This document shows positions 1-6,233 of a DNA stretch of 12,774 nucleotides, piece after piece (position 1 is the first letter of the stretch; the number at the start of each line of letters is the position of its first letter). The stretch spans positions 1 to 12,774 of the forward strand of contig CAJONH010000089.1 of NCBI GenBank assembly GCA_905235825.1. The letters are read 5' to 3'. A program made the translations under genes and the position numbers. The notes below the pieces were generated by a model. The model saw only the letters and a list, made by a program, of their open reading frames with translations. It was not told the DNA's origin and made no database searches. The DNA comes from Candidatus Gastranaerophilales bacterium. Lineage in GTDB: Bacteria > Cyanobacteriota > Vampirovibrionia > Gastranaerophilales > Gastranaerophilaceae.

Positions 1-564
1 CATAATGTCATTGCGAGCAAATCAACTTCATTTCAAGATTTGCGTGGCAATCCAGCCGATTTAAAAGAACAAAATAAAAGTCAGCCGGATCACCACTGCA
101 CATCAAAAGTCAATGTATTTCGCAATGACAAATATATAGAACCCAAAATATTAATTGAACCGTTAATGAGAGAAGAATTTAACACTGAGCCTATAAAGAT
201 AAATGTTTATTGCTTTAACGGAAAGCCTGAAATTTTCATTAAGTTATACGGCAACAACAAAATAAATATTTGGAATGAGAAATTTGAACCTACTGAAAAT
301 ATATTTGATTCTTTAGATGAAAATATAAAAAATTTTGATATTGATAATATAAATCAAATAAAAGGTATAAAACAAATTTCTATAAAACAAATTGCAAATT
401 TATCGGAGAAATTATCAAAAGGAATGGGATTTGTAAGAGTTGATTGGATGATATATCAAAATAAATTATATTTTGAAGAATTAACTTTTACCCCGTACAG
501 CGGTTTTTACAAATTCAAAACGAAAAAAGAAAATACCAAACTTGGAAATTTATTGTTAATTTAG
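1..564 (+). CDS. TupA-like ATP-grasp protein, 5'-partial, with a repeat inside the frame
   Basis: The frame is open from the first base of the window to TAG at 562-564, so the gene begins upstream. The C-terminal half reads like the end of TupA-type ATP-grasp proteins (teichuronopeptide biosynthesis family). Visible segments are a YIEPKILIEPLM stretch, INVYCFNGKPEIF, and a final FVRVDWMIYQNKLYFEELTF followed by Y-S-G-F-Y-K-F. The FVRVD...YFEELTFTP segment is the metal/nucleotide-binding end of the fold. ATP-grasp enzymes join a carboxylate to an amine through an acyl phosphate; the substrate here is unknown. Codons 2 to about 43 lie inside a palindromic repeat (6-130) and encode low-complexity sequence unlike the family. 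The gene may therefore carry an in-frame insertion, or be a broken copy whose frame is open by chance. A TTG at position 40 lies inside the repeat and has no ribosome-binding site, so I do not take it as the start. Family call fairly sure, integrity uncertain. Confidence 0.65.
   Translation, partial: HNVIASKSTSFQDLRGNPADLKEQNKSQPDHHCTSKVNVFRNDKYIEPKILIEPLMREEFNTEPIKINVYCFNGKPEIFIKLYGNNKINIWNEKFEPTENIFDSLDENIKNFDIDNINQIKGIKQISIKQIANLSEKLSKGMGFVRVDWMIYQNKLYFEELTFTPYSGFYKFKTKKENTKLGNLLLI
6..130. repeat. Palindromic CATTGCGAG-type interspersed repeat (MITE/REP-like) within a coding frame
   Basis: Perfect 10-base inverted ends are visible: TGTCATTGCG at 6-15 and CGCAATGACA at 121-130. The left half also folds on itself: ATTGC-GA-GCAAATC (11-23) pairs with GATTTGC-GTG-GCAAT (37-51), leaving a loop of about 13 bases. 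The right half contains a weaker mirrored version (ccggatcaccac). This matches the general form of the short palindromic repeats with CATTGCGAG...CGCAATGAC ends that I know to be scattered through many bacterial genomes. No second copy lies in this window and no target duplication is clear. The repeat is translated without a stop in the frame of the ATP-grasp gene. Confidence 0.7.
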
Positions 565-573
565 GAGAAAATT

Positions 574-840
574 ATGAATTATGACAATATAGACAGTTTA
601 AAAGAAGATGAGATTTTTTCTCTTTATAATGAAATAATTGACAGCCCTGATTTAATCGGCCCGCATTGGTGCTGCGGAACAGGCATTGACTGGGATTTTT
701 TTCCCTCACAAAGCAGATGTTATCTAAATGCATCAGCAAGTTACTACTGTGACAGCTGGAGCTATACAAGATATATGTGCCGTACCAGTTGCAGCGGACG
801 GGATTGCACTTGGCGGGCTTATTACGGCTGTAATGAATAA
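574..840 (+). CDS. Small Cys-rich, aromatic-rich protein with leader-like N-terminus (function unknown)
   Basis: An 88-residue protein. A good Shine-Dalgarno (AGGAGA, 563-568) overlaps the stop codon of the ATP-grasp gene, with 5 bases to ATG, so the two are probably translated together. Residues 1-32 lack cysteine and are acidic and probably helical (LKEDEIFSLYNEIIDSPDLI). Residues 33-88 hold all eight cysteines (33, 34, 49, 59, 69, 73, 78, 86) and many Trp/Tyr/Phe, with few aliphatic residues. The cysteine-rich part is visibly more GC-rich than the leader part. There is no signal peptide, no double-glycine leader and no CxxC-pair zinc-ribbon pattern. The two-part design resembles a precursor of a ribosomally made, modified peptide, or a small disulfide- or metal-binding protein. 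I recognise no family. The overlapping minus-strand frame looks like a shadow because it has no comparable start signal. Confidence 0.7.
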   Translation: MNYDNIDSLKEDEIFSLYNEIIDSPDLIGPHWCCGTGIDWDFFPSQSRCYLNASASYYCDSWSYTRYMCRTSCSGRDCTWRAYYGCNE

Positions 841-852
841 AATACAAAAAAT

Positions 853-1545
853 TTAAAATTTTTTATTTATTTCTTTATTCCAAGTATAAAGGAAATAAAC
901 AGCTAAAACCCAGTAAACAAACCACATTAATACTGTTGCAAGACAGTTTGAACCTTCTAAATAAGCATTTAACCACATAATTAACGATATTAAATTTACA
1001 AAAAACCAGATATACCATTGTTCTATACATCGTTTCACGGTGAAAAACATTCCGAAAACAGAAAAAACGACGGATATCGAATCAAATAAAGGACTTTTTC
1101 CGCCTGTTATTTTCAATATAAATGTCAAAATTAAAGACAGCAAACATGCCGAAAAAAGATAAATAATACGTTCTTTTACGGAAAGTTTTACTTTTTTTAT
1201 TTCACATGTATCTTTTTTCAAATGTTTTTTCCAGGCAGAAATTCCAATAATATCCATTGGAAGATAGTAAAGTGAATATAATGCCAGATTACCGTAAAAT
1301 CCGTTTTTGAAAGCGATATACGAATAACAAACGGTTCCTGCTATTCCTATAAAGTAACAGGAAATTTTTCCTTTACCTGCAAGTATGGTGTAACCTATTC
1401 CGCAAACAGCGGAAACAAGTGCAATTTTATTATCATTTGTCAAAAAAGAAATTATACATATAACAAGTATTACTATCGGAAAAAATATTCTCTCATATTT
1501 TCCGAAACTTGAAAATTCATTTTTTAATAATTCTAATAAATTCAT
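853..1545 (-). CDS. pnuC: PnuC-family nicotinamide riboside transporter
   Basis: A 230-residue, strongly hydrophobic protein with about seven membrane segments, close to the usual PnuC length. Family hallmarks are visible: an N-terminal pair of segments, the stretch FYGNLALYSLYYLPMDIIG followed by I-S-A-W (residues 83-105), and the C-terminal block QWYIWFFVNLISLIMW with conserved aromatics. PnuC carries nicotinamide riboside across the inner membrane by facilitated diffusion, and phosphorylation traps it inside the cell. Relatives carry thiamin or riboflavin, so the substrate is by homology. ATG at 1545 has no clear Shine-Dalgarno, only A-rich DNA. The gene is convergent with the Cys-rich protein and divergent from the SpoIID-like gene. 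No NAD or thiamin riboswitch is recognisable in the 88-base upstream gap. Confidence 0.88.
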   Translation of the reverse strand: MNLLELLKNEFSSFGKYERIFFPIVILVICIISFLTNDNKIALVSAVCGIGYTILAGKGKISCYFIGIAGTVCYSYIAFKNGFYGNLALYSLYYLPMDIIGISAWKKHLKKDTCEIKKVKLSVKERIIYLFSACLLSLILTFILKITGGKSPLFDSISVVFSVFGMFFTVKRCIEQWYIWFFVNLISLIMWLNAYLEGSNCLATVLMWFVYWVLAVYFLYTWNKEINKKF

Positions 1546-1578
1546 ATTTTTAAATTATTTTTGTTTTTTTAAAATCAT

Positions 1579-1607
1579 TTACCTAAATACATTATTTATT
1601 CTATAAT
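1579..1607 (+). promoter_or_regulatory. Probable sigma-70 promoter of the SpoIID-murJ-tsaC operon
   Basis: A perfect -10 box TATAAT lies at 1602-1607, about 26 bases before the TTG start at 1634. The best -35 at 17-base spacing is TTACCT (1579-1584), which is weak. The start would fall near 1614, giving a leader of about 20 bases. Confidence 0.5.
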
Positions 1608-1633
1608 AGAAATATTAGGGATGTAAAAGGAAA

Positions 1634-3007
1634 TTGAAAAGATATCTTGCAATAATACTTATTATTCTTATATCCGCTGTTCAGAGTGTTTATGCCAAGG
1701 ATAGCATGGTTCCCGTGCGTATAGGCATAAGCGATACGGCATTTAAAACTTATATATTTGATAATATAGAATTTAATAATGCACACATGCTTCATGTGTT
1801 AGATGCAGAAACCGGGTACAGAACTCCTATTGATGAATTTAACAGGAATATTCGTGTTTCAATTGAAAATAATTTGTTTAGAATATACGTAGACGGAGAG
1901 CTGAAAGCCAAAAATCTTTCGGGTCCCATTCTTGTTTATTCAAGAGAAAATTTTGTGGAAATAAAAGGTTTAAAAAGAAAAGGCAGGCAGGCTGCATATA
2001 GAGGCTATATAGAACTTATAAAAAGTTCAAAAGATGAGTCAAAATTTTCCGTAGTTAATGTAATTAGTCTTAGGGATTATCTTAGAGGTGTGGTTCCGAA
2101 TGAAATGCCTGTCCGCTTCGGGCTTGAAGCATTAAAAGCACAAACGGTTGCTGCAAGAAATTACGCTATTGCACCGAGAATTAAAGCATATCAGGAGTTT
2201 GACTTATGTGATTCGGTTGCATGTCAGGTATATTTTGGTGCTAATACCGAAGATGAATTATCAGACAGAGCAATAGCTGAAACAGACAGTATTATTGCCG
2301 TCGATAAAGCTGATAAACCTATTCTTGCATTATACAGCTCAACTGCAGGCGGATATACGGAAAGCTATTCTCTTGCATTTTCCGACCCTGAAACACGTCA
2401 ATTTCCTGCAAATGAAGTGGAATATCTTGTTGCCGTTCCGGATAATGAAAATTTTCAAGCTCTTAATACTGATAAAAAAGCCGAAGAATTTTATATGTCA
2501 AGACCTGACTCTTTTGACGATTTATCACCGTATTTTCGCTGGGATAAAGAATGGACAAAACCTGAATTGGAAAGTATTCTAAACAAAACAATGCCTGCTC
2601 AGGCTGCAACAGGTTTTATTTATCCAATGTTTTATAAAGGCGACAATATCGGAAACATAATTTCTATAAGAGCTTTAGAACGGGGTTCATCAGGTAAAAT
2701 AGTAAAACTCGAATTAAAAACAGACAAAAATACTTATATAATTCAAAAAGAACTTGTAATAAGAAGATGTTTTCAAAAAAACGGAATATCACTGCCGAGT
2801 GCTAATTTTGTAATATCATATATAAATTCCCAAAATCCCGTATTTAAATTTTCGGGCGGCGGTTTCGGACACGGAGTAGGATTAAGCCAGTGGGGAGCAG
2901 GAAAAATGTCTGCTATGGGATACACGTTTGATGAAATTTTAAAGCATTATTATAAAGGAATTACGTTGAAAGAATATCAGCCGAATAAAGAGGTACAAAA
3001 TGAGTAA
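1634..3007 (+). CDS. SpoIID/LytB-domain protein (exported peptidoglycan amidase enhancer/lytic factor)
   Basis: A 457-residue protein. Starting at TTG (1634) gives a typical signal peptide, MKRYLAIILIILISAVQSVYA, then KDSM. A later Met at residue 25 would lose it, and an in-frame TAG lies just upstream at 1616-1618. A purine-rich AAAGGA precedes the TTG at very short spacing. The SpoIID domain spans roughly residues 140-450. It shows RDYLRGVVPNEMP with the family's catalytic Glu (157), ALKAQTVAARNYA (166-178), C-D-S-V-A-C-Q-V-Y (192-200) with two Cys that can bind zinc in some homologues, and a C-terminal GGGFGHGVGLSQWGAG. SpoIID is a lytic transglycosylase acting on denuded glycan strands, and LytB stimulates an amidase. 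Non-spore-formers, including Cyanobacteria, also carry this domain, and no other sporulation gene is seen here. It overlaps murJ by 8 bases, which suggests coupled wall synthesis and remodelling. Confidence 0.88.
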   Translation: MKRYLAIILIILISAVQSVYAKDSMVPVRIGISDTAFKTYIFDNIEFNNAHMLHVLDAETGYRTPIDEFNRNIRVSIENNLFRIYVDGELKAKNLSGPILVYSRENFVEIKGLKRKGRQAAYRGYIELIKSSKDESKFSVVNVISLRDYLRGVVPNEMPVRFGLEALKAQTVAARNYAIAPRIKAYQEFDLCDSVACQVYFGANTEDELSDRAIAETDSIIAVDKADKPILALYSSTAGGYTESYSLAFSDPETRQFPANEVEYLVAVPDNENFQALNTDKKAEEFYMSRPDSFDDLSPYFRWDKEWTKPELESILNKTMPAQAATGFIYPMFYKGDNIGNIISIRALERGSSGKIVKLELKTDKNTYIIQKELVIRRCFQKNGISLPSANFVISYINSQNPVFKFSGGGFGHGVGLSQWGAGKMSAMGYTFDEILKHYYKGITLKEYQPNKEVQNE

Positions 3008-4565
3008 GGAAACTTCTTTATTAAAAGCGGCATGGCTTATTGCTTTTGTAACAATTATTTCCAAATTCGTCGGTTTTTTACGTGATATTATAATCGCTAA
3101 TTATTATGGTGCAGGTTTGGCTTCCGATGCTTATTTTTATGCCTATCAAATACCGTCACTGGCAATAATTTTAATGGGCGGTGTAGGAGGACCTTTTCAC
3201 AGTGCAACTGTCAGTGTATTTGCAAAACTCGTCAATCCCGATGACAAAATGCCGTCAGAAAAAGTAAATAAACTGTTTAATACATTTGTTACAGCTTCAT
3301 TTCTTTTGTTTTCATTCTTAGCTGTGCTTGTATTTATTTTCTCCGAACAAATAATGGATTTTATAATACATTCCTCAAATCAAGAGCTTGTATATTATGC
3401 TTCAAAACATTTAAGAGTTATGACCCCGATAATAATTATAGGCGGCATAATAGGTATATATTACGGTCTTTTAATTACTTACAGGTACTTTTTACTTCCG
3501 AATATATCACCTTCAATATTAAGTTTGTGTATAATAGGCATTCTTTTATTTACAAAAGGCGATAACTTTGGTGCATATCTTGCTGCTGCAACCGTAATAG
3601 GTGCTTTATTTCAGTTTTTGCTTCAAGTACCTGCCGTTAAAAAATTGGGATTTAAATTTAAACCTAATTTAAACATAAGAAATAATCCTGAATTTAAAAA
3701 TCTTATAGAGCTTGTATTTCCTGCCGCTTTAAGTTCTACAATAGGGCAGATATATGTTTATGTAGATATGTTTTTTGCTTCAAGTCTTGGTATGGGTGCT
3801 TGGACTTCTATCGGATATGCAAACAGAGTATTTCAATTTCCCGTGGGTATTCTTTCAACAGCATTTCTTGTTCCTTTATTTCCCATATTTTCAAGACTCG
3901 TTGGTGAAAAGAAATATGATGAAGTAAAATATTATTTTCAAAAAGGAATAGGACTTTTAAATTTTGCCGCAATTCCAATTATGTTTGTAATAATTTTGCT
4001 CGCTTCGGATGTCGTACAAATTGTATTTCAACGTGGGAAGTTTGATAATAATGCCGTATATATGGTATCACAGGCATTAATATTCCTTTCTCTTGCAATA
4101 GTTCCTTATGTATTCAGAGATTCAATTACAAGAATTTTTTATTCGTTTAATGATTCTAAAACTCCGTTTTTGGTTGCCTGCTCGTCCATTATATTAAAAT
4201 TTATATTAAATGCATTATTTATAAACAAACTGGGGATTGCAGCTATAACATTATCAACTTCGCTTGTAACGTTGTTCAACGGTGCTTTATTGGGCATACT
4301 GATAAGTAAAAAAATAAAACTCGGATATAAACGCTACTTTATCAATCTCGCAAAAATGTTATTTGCTGCATTTATTGCATTTATTCTTGTTTCTTTTGTA
4401 TATAATGCTTGGACTTATGACGGCTGGATATTACACATTATAAAAACAGCAGTTATTTTCTTTATATACATAATTATTTATACTCTGTTTTCAATGCTTA
4501 TTAAAGTTGAATTTGCAGGTGAACTTATAGGAAGAATTGCAAATTATGTCAAAAATAAATTTTAA
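3000..4565 (+). CDS. murJ: MurJ/MviN lipid II flippase
   Basis: A 521-residue integral membrane protein with about 14 hydrophobic segments. It begins ...TIISKFVGFLRDIIIANYYG followed by AGLASDAYFYAYQIP, the family's N-terminal signature. MurJ moves lipid-linked peptidoglycan precursor across the inner membrane. ATG at 3000 follows AGAGG (2989-2993) at good spacing and overlaps the end of the SpoIID-like gene by 8 bases. After TM2 the sequence reads GGVGGPFHSATVSVF, where proteobacterial MurJ has Arg-rich RLFAEGAF. From memory, cyanobacterial MurJ has a GG-x-x-GPFHSA motif here, which supports a cyanobacterial-side origin. The last 20 bases overlap tsaC. Function by homology is firm; a role in exporting another lipid-linked polymer is the alternative. 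Confidence 0.92.
   Translation: MSKETSLLKAAWLIAFVTIISKFVGFLRDIIIANYYGAGLASDAYFYAYQIPSLAIILMGGVGGPFHSATVSVFAKLVNPDDKMPSEKVNKLFNTFVTASFLLFSFLAVLVFIFSEQIMDFIIHSSNQELVYYASKHLRVMTPIIIIGGIIGIYYGLLITYRYFLLPNISPSILSLCIIGILLFTKGDNFGAYLAAATVIGALFQFLLQVPAVKKLGFKFKPNLNIRNNPEFKNLIELVFPAALSSTIGQIYVYVDMFFASSLGMGAWTSIGYANRVFQFPVGILSTAFLVPLFPIFSRLVGEKKYDEVKYYFQKGIGLLNFAAIPIMFVIILLASDVVQIVFQRGKFDNNAVYMVSQALIFLSLAIVPYVFRDSITRIFYSFNDSKTPFLVACSSIILKFILNALFINKLGIAAITLSTSLVTLFNGALLGILISKKIKLGYKRYFINLAKMLFAAFIAFILVSFVYNAWTYDGWILHIIKTAVIFFIYIIIYTLFSMLIKVEFAGELIGRIANYVKNKF
4529..4534 (+). promoter_or_regulatory. Ribosome-binding site that sets the tsaC start
   Basis: AGGAAG lies inside the end of murJ. It is 11 bases from ATG at 4546 but only 2 bases from an in-frame TTG at 4537, so the ATG is preferred. 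Confidence 0.5.
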
Positions 4566-5133
4566 TTCAATTGAGTTAAATAATATCCTTTCAAACGGAG
4601 GAGTTATTGCTTTTGTCACTGATACCGTCTGGGGACTGGGATGTCTGCCCGATAATGAACAGGGGATTGATAAAATATATAAAATTAAAGGAAGGGATAG
4701 AACAAAACCGTTAATATTAATGTCTAATGAAACGGAAAATTTATTGCCTTATGTAAAAAATCTTTCCAAAAGTGCAAAATCAATGATTGAAAAGTATTTT
4801 CCCGGTGCTTTAACCGTTATATCGGAAAAATCTGATTTAACACCCATTTCCCTTACTTCGGGAAAAAATACAGTAGGAATAAGAGTTCCCGATAATGAAT
4901 TTTTTAAAACTTTGTGTGCAAAAATAAATGGACATGTTCTCGCTACAACAAGTGCGAATTTGTCTAATGAACCTTCATCAAAATCTTATGAGGAGGCTCT
5001 TTATTCAATAGGTAATTTGGTTGATAAAGTTTTTGAAGATTACGGCTATAAATGCAAAGGGCTTGAATCAACGGTTGTTTTGGCTGTAGATAATAATATT
5101 CGAATACTCAGACAAGGAAGCATAAAGTTATAA
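4546..5133 (+). CDS. tsaC: Threonylcarbamoyl-AMP synthase (TsaC/Sua5/YrdC family)
   Basis: A 195-residue protein from ATG 4546, the length of single-domain TsaC and lacking the C-terminal Sua5 domain. It makes threonylcarbamoyl-AMP from Thr, bicarbonate and ATP, the first step of the t6A modification at position 37 of ANN-decoding tRNAs. Visible signatures are GGVIAFVTDTVWGLGC (18-33), IYKIKGRDRTKPLILM (44-59) with the K-x-R...K-P nucleotide/bicarbonate-binding pattern, FPGALTVI (85-92), VGIRVPDN (110-117), TTSANLS (134-140) and ESTVV...RILRQGSI near the end. An in-frame TTG nine bases upstream would add three residues but sits too close to the AGGAAG site. It overlaps murJ by 20 bases, so it is the last gene of the three-gene operon. 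No terminator hairpin follows. Confidence 0.92.
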   Translation: MSKINFNSIELNNILSNGGVIAFVTDTVWGLGCLPDNEQGIDKIYKIKGRDRTKPLILMSNETENLLPYVKNLSKSAKSMIEKYFPGALTVISEKSDLTPISLTSGKNTVGIRVPDNEFFKTLCAKINGHVLATTSANLSNEPSSKSYEEALYSIGNLVDKVFEDYGYKCKGLESTVVLAVDNNIRILRQGSIKL

Positions 5134-5211
5134 TCCCGCCCCAAAAAAAAGAAATGTTAAATTTTGTAACAAAAATTCTAATTTGTGAAATTTGGCTTTT
5201 AAAATTTTTTT

Positions 5212-5236
5212 TATAATCTTGTAAGTAAAAGGAGGT
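5212..5236 (+). promoter_or_regulatory. Probable -10 box and very strong Shine-Dalgarno of the Asp-repeat gene
   Basis: TATAAT at 5212-5217 ends 25 bases before the ATG at 5243. No convincing -35 stands at normal spacing (aatttg at 5189-5194 is poor). AAAAGGAGGT (5227-5236) is close to the full anti-Shine-Dalgarno complement, the strongest in the window, which suggests high expression. Confidence 0.5.
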
Positions 5237-5242
5237 AGTTTT

Positions 5243-5470
5243 ATGACTATGATTTCTGCGGTAAATCCGTATTATACGAGTTATGTTTCAGAACCTTTAA
5301 AATCAAAAGCAACCGAAGCATATACAGATACGGACAAAGATTTCGACAAAGATGCTGACCTTGACAAAGACTTAGATTTGGACAGGGATTTGGATTTGGA
5401 CTTGGACAGAGATCTTGACCTTGATAGAGATTTGGACTTAGATAAACCCTCTATCTATGCATTAGCGTAA
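5243..5470 (+). CDS. Small protein with a perfect (Asp-X)20 repeat (function unknown)
   Basis: A 75-residue protein with a strong Shine-Dalgarno. Residues 1-28 (MTMISAVNPYYTSYVSEPLK, then SKATEAYT) are polar and Tyr-rich, with no signal peptide. Residues 29-68 alternate without a break: Asp at every odd position, 20 in 40. The X residues run T,K,F,K,A,L,K,L,L,R,L,L,L,R,L,L,R,L,L,K, so a basic residue recurs about every third dipeptide and Leu fills the rest. The tail is PSIYALA. Alternation of this kind would give a beta-strand with one acidic face and one Leu/Arg face, or a calcium- or cation-binding acidic chain. It lies 26 bases before the metallopeptidase gene in another frame, so it could be that enzyme's substrate, inhibitor or partner; this is inference. 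The regular codon pattern suggests growth by repeat slippage. No family recognised. Confidence 0.65.
   Translation: MTMISAVNPYYTSYVSEPLKSKATEAYTDTDKDFDKDADLDKDLDLDRDLDLDLDRDLDLDRDLDLDKPSIYALA
5327..5446 (+). repeat. Tandem 6-base (Asp-X) coding repeat with an 18-base higher period
   Basis: Twenty consecutive GAY-NNN codon pairs. From about 5369 the pattern is mostly GAT/GAC-TTG/CTT with AGA/AGG/AAA inserted about every third pair, giving an imperfect 18-base unit (Asp-Arg-Asp-Leu-Asp-Leu) and one 24-base variant. Synonymous third-base changes between units show that the array is not freshly expanded. Confidence 0.8.
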
Positions 5471-5496
5471 AATTACAAGTAAGGTATCTTAAAAAT

Positions 5497-6204
5497 ATGA
5501 CGGTTTTAAGTAATTGCGAACAATACCAAAAAATAGGAAATCACAATGTCTATACTGCAAACGGTGTCAGCGGAGAATTTAAAAGCAGCGTAATAAATAC
5601 CGTTGAAAAAATGGAAAACTATTCGCCTGCATCAAAAGCAGCAGTAGACAAACTTAAAAATATCATTATTTTAAAAGATACCAATTCCGAAATTCCCAAA
5701 CAATTCCCTCAAACAAACGAGAAATTTCATACTTACGCTTCCGATGCTTACGGTTTTGTTTCAAAATCCGATAATGCAATAGTATTGATTGAAGACAATC
5801 ATAAACGAAAAAATGCGGTGCTTGAAGGAAATACTGCAAGTCAAGGTGCTGACACTTTCACACACGAAACGGGTCATTTGATTGATAAGGAATTATCAAC
5901 AACCGAAATTTTTAAATCTGCATATTTAAAAGATTTAAAAAATCTTGAATTTGCTTTAAAAGAAGGCAATTCAACGGTTTATGGTGAAAATTTACAAGAA
6001 ATGGTCAATTACTTACATCACTATATTGAAGGTGTTAACTTTGAAGACGGAATCGATGAGTCTGATATTTCTCGTGAGGGTTTAAGGGAAAATTTTGCGG
6101 AATGTTTTTCTACAATGAGTGATTCATCACCATCTAAAATAAATTTAATATTTTCTGCCCTTTTCCCAAATACAATGAATGCAGCAAAGAAACTAACATT
6201 ATAA
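5497..6204 (+). CDS. ATLF-like (anthrax lethal factor/PPEP-type) zinc metallopeptidase
   Basis: A 235-residue protein with one zinc-peptidase domain. HETGH (123-127) matches the HExGH motif of lethal-factor-like (M34/ATLF) peptidases and Pro-Pro endopeptidases. It is preceded by a strand-like FVSKSDNAIVLIED and followed by LIDKELS, as in lethal factor HEFGH-AVDDY. Downstream, LRENFAECF (196-204) resembles the EFFAEAF segment that gives the third zinc ligand (here Glu198). The catalytic Tyr that precedes this Glu by seven residues in lethal factor is not obvious: position 191 is Ile, and the nearest Tyr-Gly is at 162-163. There is no signal peptide or membrane segment, so export would need another route, or the enzyme acts inside the cell. 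Start ATG 5497 has only a weak, distant AAGG (5481-5484). It lies 26 bases after the Asp-repeat gene and is probably cotranscribed with it. Confidence 0.7.
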   Translation: MTVLSNCEQYQKIGNHNVYTANGVSGEFKSSVINTVEKMENYSPASKAAVDKLKNIIILKDTNSEIPKQFPQTNEKFHTYASDAYGFVSKSDNAIVLIEDNHKRKNAVLEGNTASQGADTFTHETGHLIDKELSTTEIFKSAYLKDLKNLEFALKEGNSTVYGENLQEMVNYLHHYIEGVNFEDGIDESDISREGLRENFAECFSTMSDSSPSKINLIFSALFPNTMNAAKKLTL

Positions 6205-6233
6205 TAATAAAAGCATCTAATCAGTTGTCGAAA

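Noticed and set aside
40..42. TTG as the start of the TupA-like protein
   Set aside because: It lies inside the palindromic repeat without a ribosome-binding site, and the frame is open further upstream to the window edge.
572..847. Minus-strand frame of 91 codons opposite the Cys-rich gene
   Set aside because: It is a mirror of the plus-strand gene, has no ribosome-binding site and overlaps the 5' side of nothing coherent; the plus frame has a strong start signal.
846..864. A/T-only palindrome as a bidirectional terminator between the Cys-rich gene and pnuC
   Set aside because: AAAAAATTT and AAATTTTTT pair with a one-base spacer and no G/C; such a stem is too weak to call a terminator in DNA this AT-rich.
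2295..2582. Second plus-strand frame inside the SpoIID-like gene
   Set aside because: It lies wholly within a conserved coding region in another frame and has no start signal: a shadow.
1634..3007. Evidence that the organism forms spores (SpoIID domain, RicT)
   Set aside because: Both families occur widely in non-spore-formers, and no other sporulation gene lies in the window.
5243..6204. The Asp-repeat gene and the peptidase as one gene split by a frameshift
   Set aside because: Each has its own ATG and stop, a 26-base gap separates them, and the repeat array shows no disturbed phase that would mark a frameshift.
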